Part shown: positions 46,680 through 53,263 of the stretch, one piece after another
Layout of the letters: each line of letters opens with the position of its first letter
Position numbering within the stretch: the stretch's first letter is position 1
DNA from: Clostridiales bacterium
Lineage (GTDB): Bacteria; Bacillota; Clostridia; Christensenellales; Pumilibacteraceae
Reading direction: 5' to 3'
NCBI GenBank assembly: GCA_022508365.1
Contig: JAFLVH010000001.1
Coordinates: forward strand, 62,001 to 126,000
DNA: 64,000 nt
The notes under the pieces: model-generated
What the model saw: the letters and a program-made list of their open reading frames with translations, nothing else
Told to the model about the DNA's origin: nothing
The model's database searches: none
Made by a program: the position numbers and the translations under genes

Positions 46680-47624
46680 CGTTTTAATCGCCGCGCATAT
46701 TTGTTCCGCAATGTCGGGGATCACCTCGGCGGTCTCACGTCCCGCATACAACGCACCGCCGCCCGAAAAGACCGCACCTACAAGATCGGGCGAACGCAAA
46801 AACCTGATTGCCGGCACAAAGATATACAGCGGATACCAATCGCAATCCTTCTTTGGCGCGCCGACGGTATAGTATCCGTAATCGGTGAAAATTATGTAGT
46901 CGAGCATGGACACGCCCATGTCGGACAGCATTACCGAAACGCTGCGCACTTCCGCCGCGATATTGAATGTCTGCGGAAACATATCCTTTTCGCGCCGCGC
47001 GATAAACACATACTTGCTGCGGTGCTTGCACGCCGAACTGATTATTCCGCGCGCGGCAGGAACGCTGTCCGCAAAAAACTCTATTGCGCGCACCCTAAAC
47101 CTGCCGTCCATAAACGCCGCATATGTACCCACCTCGTCCTTGCCGAGATACGCCAGTCCGAAAAAGTCCGCCGCCTCCGAAAGATTGTTTAGCTGTAGCT
47201 CCCTTTTTCCGCCGTCCAAGCACATTTCAAACAGCTTGGCAACCGCGGTTGCCGCCTGCGCGGTTATGCCGGCAAGATCGATAAGCTCCTCACTTGACGC
47301 GCACAGCACGCCCGCAACCGACCCGAATCTTTCTACCAGCCTATGCGCAACTACGTTGGTGTCCTTTTGCGGAATAAAAAAGGACAGCAAAAGCTCCACA
47401 AGCTCCACGTCGCTCAATGCGTATAAGTCCTGCCTTGCGCTTTCGCGCAGCCGTGTTCGGTGCCCGGTGTGAGCATTTTCCGCTTGGCTTGCGGCAAGCC
47501 GAGCGCGCGCAAACCCTGCCAAAAGCGATTTTATAGGCAAAACATGCTTTTGGGGTTGTGTATCCGTCGTCGCGGCCGCCTCAACGGTTGCGCATTCTTT
47601 TGGTTCTTTGGGTGCGTCGTCCAT
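46668..47624 (-). CDS. RadC/UPF0758-like protein without a JAMM metal site
   Basis: The N-terminal half matches RadC-family proteins: GHRTRLRES at about residues 54-62, ALSDVELVELLLSFFIPQKDTN at about 68-90, then an ERFGSVAGVLCASSEELIDLAGI helix-hairpin segment. The C-terminal half has the MPN/JAB layout, but where RadC has HxHPSGxxxPSxxD this one has RREKDMFPQTFN, so the metal ligands are absent; DYIIFTDYGYYTV corresponds to the strand after the site. The protein is 318 residues, longer than RadC (about 225) because of a 50-residue N-terminal extension and a C-terminal extension. It follows the XRE gene by 4 bases. It is probably catalytically dead or has another use. Confidence 0.75.
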   Translation of the reverse strand: MDDAPKEPKECATVEAAATTDTQPQKHVLPIKSLLAGFARARLAASQAENAHTGHRTRLRESARQDLYALSDVELVELLLSFFIPQKDTNVVAHRLVERFGSVAGVLCASSEELIDLAGITAQAATAVAKLFEMCLDGGKRELQLNNLSEAADFFGLAYLGKDEVGTYAAFMDGRFRVRAIEFFADSVPAARGIISSACKHRSKYVFIARREKDMFPQTFNIAAEVRSVSVMLSDMGVSMLDYIIFTDYGYYTVGAPKKDCDWYPLYIFVPAIRFLRSPDLVGAVFSGGGALYAGRETAEVIPDIAEQICAAIKTVKS

Positions 47625-47628
47625 GGTG

Positions 47629-47958
47629 CTAATCTTGCATGGCTTTCATTAAATTAATTATCGCACTTTTCTTTTCGCGCGTCAAGCTGTTCCACAGCTT
47701 CATCAGCTCGTTCTGTTCCTCGGTCAATGCCAAAAGCCCGTCGTCACCCATCAGGAAATCAACAACCGATATGCCAAACGCATAACACACCGCGTCCAAT
47801 AATTCCAGCGTCGGCAAGGACTTTTTATCCCTCCAATTATAAAGTGTAGAAACCGGAACAGCCGCCTGTTTTGCAAGCTCATAAAGCGACCAACCTCTTG
47901 CTTCTCGCAGAGTTTCCACCCTTTCTATTATCCCTTTACTATCAAGCAGGTCTAACAT
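47629..47958 (-). CDS. XRE-family helix-turn-helix regulator
   Basis: The 109-residue product has an XRE/Cro HTH at about residues 10-70: RVETLREARGWSLYELAKQA, VPVSTLYNWRDKKSLPTLEL, LDAVCYAFGISVVDFL. The C-terminal 40 residues are helical (TEEQNELMKLWNSLTREKKS), as in clostridial SinR-like regulators. It is transcribed with the RadC-like gene downstream. Three ACGTAAT direct repeats upstream suggest autoregulation. Confidence 0.9.
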   Translation of the reverse strand: MLDLLDSKGIIERVETLREARGWSLYELAKQAAVPVSTLYNWRDKKSLPTLELLDAVCYAFGISVVDFLMGDDGLLALTEEQNELMKLWNSLTREKKSAIINLMKAMQD

Positions 47959-47997
47959 TACTATTACCTCATATTGATAGTATAGTATATCAGTATG

Positions 47998-48045
47998 ACG
48001 TAATATTTACGGTAAAACGTAATCGATATAACGTTGCAACGTAAT
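47998..48045 (-). promoter_or_regulatory. Candidate operator: three ACGTAAT direct repeats upstream of the XRE gene
   Basis: ACGTAAT occurs at 47998-48004, 48017-48023 and 48039-48045, with starts 19 and 22 bases apart, about two helix turns. A TATACT-like -10 lies downstream near 47980. This is a typical setting for an autorepressor site; the binding protein is inferred to be the XRE product. Confidence 0.5.
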
Positions 48046-48048
48046 TAA

Positions 48049-48135
48049 GATAATAAATAAGAAATAAAAAATAATAGGTAAAAAAACAAGCGGCGAAGGA
48101 ATTTTCCACGATATTATTATCTATTATCTATTCTA
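48049..48135. repeat. Paired AT-rich heptamer arrays at the 3' end of the NusG-like gene
   Basis: GATAATA, AATAAGA, AATAAAA, AATAATA (48049-48076) and TATTATC, TATTATC, TATTCTA (48115-48135) flank a 38-base core and are roughly complementary, so they could pair. The second array ends 10 bases before the NusG-like stop codon. Confidence 0.6.
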
Positions 48136-48144
48136 TTAAGTGCG

Positions 48145-48705
48145 TCAGCGCCGCTCCACAATCTCAAGTGCGGCGCGCGCCTTGACCGTGCTGCCGAACA
48201 TATTTATTTCTATATCCGCAAAGCGGTTGTGGCGGTTGATGTAGGTGATAAGTCCCTCCTGTCCGATAAGCGCGCCTGCGGTAATAACCACCTTGTCGCC
48301 GCTTATGAATCCGACCGAACGCTCCAGGCAGCGCTTGCCCTTTAAAAGATATTCCAGTCTGATTCGCTCCTCGTCGGGCAGGGCTATGTTGTCCTTGCCG
48401 CTTTTAAGCAAGCGGATAATCTCCTGCGATGTGTATATGAACGAGCCGAAAACTTCCAAAAAATCTTTTGCGGATAACCTTGTTTCCACAAAGACATAGC
48501 CCGGAAACATCGGACGCTTTTTGTATTGCTTGTTAGGCGCCTTGCCTTTTTCGGCGCGGTAGTACACCTCCGACTGCGGACAGAACGGATCTACATCGTC
48601 CTTTGACAAACCCTTGCTATCGGCAAACCGCGCGATGTCCTGCACCACGCGGTTTTCACTGCTTGTTTTTACGTAAAACACATACCAATAGTACGGTTGT
48701 TGCAT
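48145..48705 (-). CDS. NusG paralogue (specialised antitermination factor, LoaP-like)
   Basis: The 186-residue product has a NGN domain (WYVFYVKTSSENRVVQDI at about residues 7-24; KKRPMFPGYVFVETRL near 62-77) and a C-terminal KOW domain (VGFISGDKVVITAGALIGQEGLI at about 131-153). NusG-type proteins bind RNA polymerase and reduce pausing or termination; LoaP-type paralogues act on particular operons. It is separate from the secE-nusG-rpl cluster where housekeeping nusG normally lies, which supports a specialised paralogue. No obvious target operon adjoins it. An AAGGAGCG ribosome site lies upstream. Confidence 0.85.
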   Translation of the reverse strand: MQQPYYWYVFYVKTSSENRVVQDIARFADSKGLSKDDVDPFCPQSEVYYRAEKGKAPNKQYKKRPMFPGYVFVETRLSAKDFLEVFGSFIYTSQEIIRLLKSGKDNIALPDEERIRLEYLLKGKRCLERSVGFISGDKVVITAGALIGQEGLITYINRHNRFADIEINMFGSTVKARAALEIVERR

Positions 48706-48728
48706 TTATCGACTCTCGCTCCTTAATG

Positions 48729-48757
48729 GCGGCTCCGCCGCCCTAACTATTAACTCA
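48729..48757. repeat. GGCGGCTCCGCC hairpin plus TAACTAT/TAACTCA units at the degV 3' end
   Basis: The hairpin and heptamers end one base before the TAG stop (48758-48760) of degV. The same combination is seen at 38993-39027. Confidence 0.7.
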
Positions 48758-49633
48758 CTAGATTTCCCTTTCTTTACCGGAAAGGAACACAACGCCCACC
48801 ATGCCGGCGCCGGTGTGCGCGCCTATGACGGGACCGACCCAGCCGATTTCCACGTCGCAGTCGGGGCGAATCGCTTGTATGCGCGCCTTAAGATCCTCCG
48901 CGACCTCTAAGTTATCCGCGCTGGGCAAATACACCTTTTTTGTGAATTCGTCATTGTTCTGCTTAAAGAAGTCCGCCATGTACCCGACGCCTGCGCCCAC
49001 GCCCATCTTTTTGGTGACGATGGAAAGTCCGCCTTCCTTGTTTATGCAAAGAATGGGCTTTATTTTGAGCGCCGTGCCGATTACCGCCGCCGCGCCCGAC
49101 ACCCTGCCGCCGCGCTTAAGGTGCATAAGGTCTGTGGGCATAAAACGCACCTGAATGCGCTTTGTAATGTCCTGCATCAGCTCAAGCGCCTCTTTTGCGC
49201 TTTTACCCTCGTCGCGCAGCCGCTGCGCCTCGTCCACAACAAGCCGTTGCACGCTGGTTGCGGCAAGAGAGTCCAAAACATACACGCGCGTCGCGCCCAA
49301 ACGTTCGTTTACGTTGTTAGCGGCGGTGACGGCGCTCTGGTATGTGGAGGACAGTCCGGACGACAGGGTTATGTGCAGCAGGTCTCCGCCGCACTCGCCT
49401 AAAATACGCTCAAAAAACTCCTCGTGCTCGGCAATGTTTATCTGCGACGTGGTGGGCAGCTTGCCCGCGCGGATAAGGTCGTAAAAGCCCTTGTAATCCT
49501 CGTCCTTGTCAAAGTCGTCCACATGCGGAACTTCGTCAATTGTGTAAACCTGAGAAATGTATTTTATGCCGCGGCTGTCTAGCTCGCTGCAGAATATATC
49601 ACATGAACGGTCGGTAGAAAGTGTAAAAGACAT
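48758..49633 (-). CDS. DegV family fatty-acid-binding protein (FakB-like), copy 1
   Basis: DegV/FakB proteins hold a fatty acid for phosphorylation by the kinase FakA, feeding phospholipid synthesis. The 291-residue product shows STDRSCDIFCSEL at the N-terminus, the family motif KLPTTSQINIAEHEEFF near 53-69, ITLSSGLSSTYQSA near 83-96, HLKRGGRVSG near 166-175, and IGWVGPVIGAHTGAGMVG near the end. It lies 62 bases downstream of a second copy on the same strand, suggesting duplication. An AAGGAG ribosome site precedes it. No fakA lies nearby. Confidence 0.93.
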   Translation of the reverse strand: MSFTLSTDRSCDIFCSELDSRGIKYISQVYTIDEVPHVDDFDKDEDYKGFYDLIRAGKLPTTSQINIAEHEEFFERILGECGGDLLHITLSSGLSSTYQSAVTAANNVNERLGATRVYVLDSLAATSVQRLVVDEAQRLRDEGKSAKEALELMQDITKRIQVRFMPTDLMHLKRGGRVSGAAAVIGTALKIKPILCINKEGGLSIVTKKMGVGAGVGYMADFFKQNNDEFTKKVYLPSADNLEVAEDLKARIQAIRPDCDVEIGWVGPVIGAHTGAGMVGVVFLSGKEREI

Positions 49634-49695
49634 TTTTGTTCTCCTTAATGTGTATTGTATGTTAGTTATGCTCCGCCCCCCAACGACTCAATAAC

Positions 49696-50568
49696 CTAAA
49701 TCTCGCTTCTTGTTTTATCCGAAATAAACGATATGCCAACCGCGTTGACGCCGGTGTGCGAACCTATTACCGGGCCTATCCAGCCGATTTTAATATCGCA
49801 GTCGGGACGCGCGGCCTGCGCCTTTTTAAGCATGCCCTCGGCAAGATCGCTGTCCGCGCTGGCTATATATACCTTGTGCGGCGCTTTGCTTGCGTCGCGC
49901 GAAAAGATGTTTATCATTTCAGCAACGCCCTTGCTCGCGCCTATCTTCTTTTGCATGACCACAAGCGCGCCTGAGGCGTCAAACCTGAGTATGGGTTTTA
50001 TGTTAAGCGCCGTGCCTATGTACGCCGACGGCCCGGACACCCTGCCGCCGCGCTTAAGATGCATGAGGTCGGTGGGCATAAACCAGGTGTGGTTGTGAGC
50101 CACAAAATCTTCGAGGATTACCGCCGCCTCGCCTGCCGGAACGCCCTCGTCGCGCAGCCGCTGCGCCTCGTCCACGACAAGCCTTGTCGAAACCGTCGCG
50201 CCCAGCGAATCCACTATGTAAATGTGCCGTCCCGTTTCTTCCAAGATCCTGGCTGCCACCTGACGCGCAAACAGCGGCGACGTGGTTATGCCGGACGAGA
50301 TGGTGATATGCACGATATCGCCCTCATATTTTTCTATCAGCCTGCCGAAAAACTCCTCGTAGTCGTTTTGCGTGACCTGGGACGTCGTAGGCATTTCGCC
50401 GCCGCGAATCTTGTCGTAAAACTCCTTAAACTGCTCGTCGCGCGTAAACTCGTCCTTGCGCTCGACACCCTCTATTGTGAAGTATGTGGACACATATTCT
50501 ATTCCGCGCTCGGTAAGCTCGCTGCGGTATATGTCGCATACAGTGTCCGTGGACAAGGTAAACTTCAT
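49696..50568 (-). CDS. DegV family fatty-acid-binding protein (FakB-like), copy 2
   Basis: The start is set at ATG 50568, behind GGAGGAAGC, because it aligns with copy 1 (MKFTLSTDTVCDIYRSEL); a longer reading adds 13 residues that overlap the ribosome site. The motifs EMPTTSQVTQNDYEEFF, ITISSGITTSPLFARQ, HLKRGGRVSG and IGWIGPVIGSHTGVNAVG are as in copy 1. The copies differ in the lipid-pocket segment, so they may bind different acyl chains, as FakB1 and FakB2 do in Staphylococcus; this is inference. The gene is divergent from spo0A. Confidence 0.93.
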   Translation of the reverse strand: MKFTLSTDTVCDIYRSELTERGIEYVSTYFTIEGVERKDEFTRDEQFKEFYDKIRGGEMPTTSQVTQNDYEEFFGRLIEKYEGDIVHITISSGITTSPLFARQVAARILEETGRHIYIVDSLGATVSTRLVVDEAQRLRDEGVPAGEAAVILEDFVAHNHTWFMPTDLMHLKRGGRVSGPSAYIGTALNIKPILRFDASGALVVMQKKIGASKGVAEMINIFSRDASKAPHKVYIASADSDLAEGMLKKAQAARPDCDIKIGWIGPVIGSHTGVNAVGISFISDKTRSEI

Positions 50569-50641
50569 TTTGCTTCCTCCATTGCGCCGCAAAAACACCT
50601 GCGGCACAATAATAGTATACTACCGTTTGCCGAAAAATTAT

Positions 50642-50669
50642 ATTGTATAGCCGCAAATTGTACACACAA
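50642..50669 (-). promoter_or_regulatory. Possible promoter of the degV pair
   Basis: Minus-strand TTGTGT (50669-50664), 16-base spacer and TACAAT (50647-50642), about 65 bases before the degV start. A moderate match. Confidence 0.4.
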
Positions 50670-50773
50670 CGCAAATACTATGCAAAAAATACACATAATC
50701 GCATTGTGTGTGACATTTTTTAACAATACCAAAAAAGAACATTTCCGACCTTACAGACATCTGTTTCGATAAT

Positions 50774-50804
50774 TTACGGCAAATATTTACTTATTACGGC
50801 AAAA
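50774..50804 (+). promoter_or_regulatory. Direct repeat TTACGGCAAA upstream of spo0A
   Basis: TTACGGCAAA at 50774-50783 and again at 50794-50803, exactly 20 bases apart and therefore on the same helix face, ending about 30 bases before the -35 of spo0A. A candidate activator or repressor site; the binding protein is unknown. Confidence 0.5.
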
Positions 50805-50832
50805 GTGTAGATTTTACGCACGTTTGCGAATG

Positions 50833-50888
50833 TTGAAAATATAGGTAGAAAATGGTATAATTTTGTTAGGTTAAGGGTCGCTTAACCT
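50833..50888 (+). promoter_or_regulatory. spo0A promoter with a palindrome at the start of transcription
   Basis: TTGAAA (50833-50838), 17-base spacer and TATAAT (50856-50861). AGGTTAAG (50868-50875) and CTTAACCT (50881-50888) form perfect 8-base arms with a 5-base loop, beginning at the expected transcription start. It may be an operator or a 5' hairpin that stabilises the message. Confidence 0.7.
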
Positions 50889-50917
50889 GTGATATCAGAC
50901 AATCAAGGAGTTACATT

Positions 50918-51646
50918 ATGAAGATACGAGTTATGGTATGCGATGACAATGCGGAATTTGTCGCAAGCGCCAAGTCACACTTTTCGGGGTCGGACAAGTT
51001 TGAGCTGGTGGAGACGGCTACCGACGGCAAAATAGCGCTTGAAAAGCTGGACTCGGTGCACCCGGACGTATTGCTGCTTGATTTGGTCATGCCTAATCTT
51101 GACGGGTTTTCCGTTTTGGAGCGCGTCAACAAGGGCAATATGAAGATAATAATAGTGTCGGCGCTCAGCCAGGAGGCATTTATATCCAAGGCTATGGGGC
51201 TGGGCGCAGACTTTTACATGATGAAGCCGGTGTCCTTTTCCGTGCTGGACGAGCGAATAATAGAGGCGGTAAACAACAAGCGTCCGTCCGCCAAAAACAG
51301 GTCCATGGACGAGAAGATAAGCAACATCTTTATCACGGTGGGAATCCCCGCGCACATAAAGGGCTATCAGTATCTTCGCGAGGCGATAAAGATGACCATT
51401 GACAATCCGGAAATAATCAATTCCATAACCAAGCGATTGTATCCCGAGGTTGCCGATCACTTTAACACCAGCCCCAGCAAGGTGGAGCGTGCAATCCGCC
51501 ACGCCATAGAGGTTGCCTGGAACCGCGGCAAGATAGAAAACATAAACACCCTGTTCGGCGTGCGCGTGTACAACCACAACGAAAAGCCGACCAACGGCGA
51601 GTTTATCGCGCTAGTCGCCGACAAAATGCTTTTAGAAAGCGTTTAG
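50918..51646 (+). CDS. spo0A: Sporulation master regulator Spo0A
   Basis: Response regulator that, once phosphorylated, switches on sporulation genes. The receiver domain (about 1-120) has Asp9/Asp10 in VMVCDDNAEF, the phosphorylated Asp55 in VLLLDLVMPN, a Ser in IIIVSALSQ and Lys in YMMKPVSF. The Spo0A effector domain (about 135-242) is clear: GIPAHIKGYQYLREAI, ITKRLYPEVADHFNTSPSKV, and the recognition helix VERAIRHAIEVAWNRG, nearly identical to other Spo0A proteins. At 242 residues it is a little shorter than in Bacillus (267) because of a short linker. An AAGGAG ribosome site precedes the ATG. The gene marks the organism as having at least the start of the sporulation pathway. Confidence 0.96.
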   Translation: MKIRVMVCDDNAEFVASAKSHFSGSDKFELVETATDGKIALEKLDSVHPDVLLLDLVMPNLDGFSVLERVNKGNMKIIIVSALSQEAFISKAMGLGADFYMMKPVSFSVLDERIIEAVNNKRPSAKNRSMDEKISNIFITVGIPAHIKGYQYLREAIKMTIDNPEIINSITKRLYPEVADHFNTSPSKVERAIRHAIEVAWNRGKIENINTLFGVRVYNHNEKPTNGEFIALVADKMLLESV

Positions 51647-51653
51647 CGAGTGC

Positions 51654-51681
51654 AGAATTAAGAATGCATAGTTAAGAGTGA
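51654..51681. repeat. Heptamer array at the spo0A 3' end
   Basis: AGAATTA, AGAATGC, ATAGTTA, AGAGTGA, starting 8 bases after the stop codon and running into the terminator stem. Confidence 0.65.
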
Positions 51682-51709
51682 CAGGTGTAATAGCCTGTCA
51701 TTTCTTTTT
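51679..51709 (+). terminator. Rho-independent terminator of spo0A
   Basis: TGACAGG (51679-51685) and CCTGTCA (51694-51700) with an 8-base loop, followed by TTTCTTTTT. Confidence 0.85.
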
Positions 51710-51771
51710 ACAAGAAAAAGCATAACAATAATTATTTAATCTAATCGCGCGATAGCGCATCCTTATCTTTG

Positions 51772-51806
51772 ACTCCGAATTCTTAACTCTTAATTCTTAA
51801 CTCTTA
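51772..51806. repeat. Heptamer array upstream of the P-loop gene
   Basis: ACTCCGA, ATTCTTA, ACTCTTA, ATTCTTA, ACTCTTA. It is the inverse orientation of the array at 51654-51681, so the two could pair across the 90-base spacer, in which no gene is seen. Confidence 0.75.
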
Positions 51807-51811
51807 AAGGC

Positions 51812-51840
51812 TTGACACCGTTTTTTGTTTTTGGTAGAAT
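51812..51840 (+). promoter_or_regulatory. Promoter of the P-loop/membrane/LTA-synthase operon
   Basis: TTGACA (51812-51817), 17-base spacer and TAGAAT (51835-51840). The first gene starts at 51889; its ribosome site is weak. Confidence 0.75.
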
Positions 51841-51888
51841 ATACAATGCGCAATATAATATAGAAAAGCAAACAAGAAAAATTTACTT

Positions 51889-52473
51889 ATGAAGAGGATG
51901 ATATTGGTATCGTCTCCGCCCGCGTGCGGAAAGACATATATATCAAGGCAGCTTGCCGCGGCGCTGCCGCATGTGGTCTATCTGGACAAGGACACGCTCA
52001 TTCCCCTATCCAAGCAGATATTCCGCGTAGCCAAAAAGCCGTACGACCGGAGCTCCGATTTTTTTGAAGAGCAGGTGCGCGACTACGAATACGAGGTGAT
52101 ACTCGATTTGGGCTTTGAGGCGTTGCGCTACGACGATACGGTGCTGATAAACGCGCCGTTCACACGCGAGATACGCAACCCCGACTACATAGCTTCCTTG
52201 CGGAAAAAGCTAAGCGAAAAAAACGCCAAGCTGACCGTGATATGGGTAGTCACCACGCCGGAAGTGTGCAGGACGCGCATGCTGCACCGAAACTCCGACC
52301 GCGACTCCTCCAAGATAAAGCATTGGGACGAATACATACGCTCTGTCGATTTTTCCGTTCCCAAGGACATCGACGGCGGAGAGAAAAACGGACTTTTGCT
52401 GTTTTACAATTCGTCGGAGGCCGAATTTCTTAAGTCCATGCACGACGTAGTCACCGCGCTGCAACAAGAGTAA
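51889..52473 (+). CDS. P-loop ATP-binding protein (small kinase-like)
   Basis: The 194-residue product starts MKRMILVSSPPACGKTYISR: a Walker A variant SxxxxGKT at residues 9-16, in which the first Gly is Ser. A strand HVVYLDKDTLIPLS and the later IWVVTTPEVCRTRMLHRNSDRD resemble the substrate and lid segments of shikimate/gluconate-type or zeta-toxin-like kinases, with the Arg pair in the lid. The substrate is unknown. It is the first gene of an operon with a membrane protein and an LTA-synthase-like enzyme, 9 bases before the next start, so a role in envelope metabolism is possible. Confidence 0.7.
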   Translation: MKRMILVSSPPACGKTYISRQLAAALPHVVYLDKDTLIPLSKQIFRVAKKPYDRSSDFFEEQVRDYEYEVILDLGFEALRYDDTVLINAPFTREIRNPDYIASLRKKLSEKNAKLTVIWVVTTPEVCRTRMLHRNSDRDSSKIKHWDEYIRSVDFSVPKDIDGGEKNGLLLFYNSSEAEFLKSMHDVVTALQQE

Positions 52474-52482
52474 AAAAGCGAT

Positions 52483-53262
52483 ATGACGGAAACCACCGAA
52501 AAAACAACAATATCCGGCGCGGCGGAATCGGCCGCGACAACCGACCCCGTTCACGCCGATTTTAAGTCGGCTTATGCCTCGGTGCCGAAAAGCGAACGGC
52601 GCCGCGGCTTTACCATGCTTATTGCGGCGGGCATTACCCTGGGCGTGTTGTTTATATCCAGGCTGTTTTGGCTGCTTAAGCCGCTGTTCGACCTAGTGTA
52701 CTACGGCACTTTGCCGATTATTTTGTACTACATTCTTTTGATTATAGTGTACACGGTGTTTGTGGTCTTTTTAAACAAGTACCTAAAACAGCACTGCGAG
52801 CTTAGACTGTTCGCGCCGCAACAGCACACCGTGGGCATACCCAACACGCTTGCTATCATTGCTATCGGTGCGCTTACAATGCTGTTTATAAGCGTGGGGC
52901 TTAACTTTAAAGTAAAGGTTCAGGTGGAGATGGGCTTTGGCATCACCATGGCGTCTGCGCTCATCAACCTTGCCGTCTACATTTACTACGGTCTGCATCT
53001 GTGGCTGGGACTTATTGCCGCCGCGCTCATTCAGCGCGCACTGGACATACTGCTCCCCACAAGATATTCCGTTCCCTGGGGCGCGATAGCCTTGGTCACG
53101 GTGTTCGGGCTTATCGAGTTTTTGCTGGAGGCTACCACCACCACGCACCTGTACCCCTGGCTGTACTATATTCTGACGTATGTGTTTGCGGCAGTGTACG
53201 AGCTGACCGGCCGCAGCTTCCACCTGACATATTGGGCGTGTATAATAATTTTGGTGTTGTGA
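52483..53262 (+). CDS. Multi-pass membrane protein of unknown function
   Basis: The 259-residue protein has a charged N-terminus of about 42 residues and about six hydrophobic helices (approximately 44-64, 75-97, 120-141, 153-183, 200-215, 225-258). No family motif is recognised. The C-terminus ends within the last helix (WACIIILVL). It sits between the P-loop gene and the LTA-synthase-like gene with spacings of 9 and 1 bases, so expression is coupled; it may be a partner of the synthase in the membrane. Confidence 0.75.
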   Translation: MTETTEKTTISGAAESAATTDPVHADFKSAYASVPKSERRRGFTMLIAAGITLGVLFISRLFWLLKPLFDLVYYGTLPIILYYILLIIVYTVFVVFLNKYLKQHCELRLFAPQQHTVGIPNTLAIIAIGALTMLFISVGLNFKVKVQVEMGFGITMASALINLAVYIYYGLHLWLGLIAAALIQRALDILLPTRYSVPWGAIALVTVFGLIEFLLEATTTTHLYPWLYYILTYVFAAVYELTGRSFHLTYWACIIILVL

Positions 53263-53263
53263 T

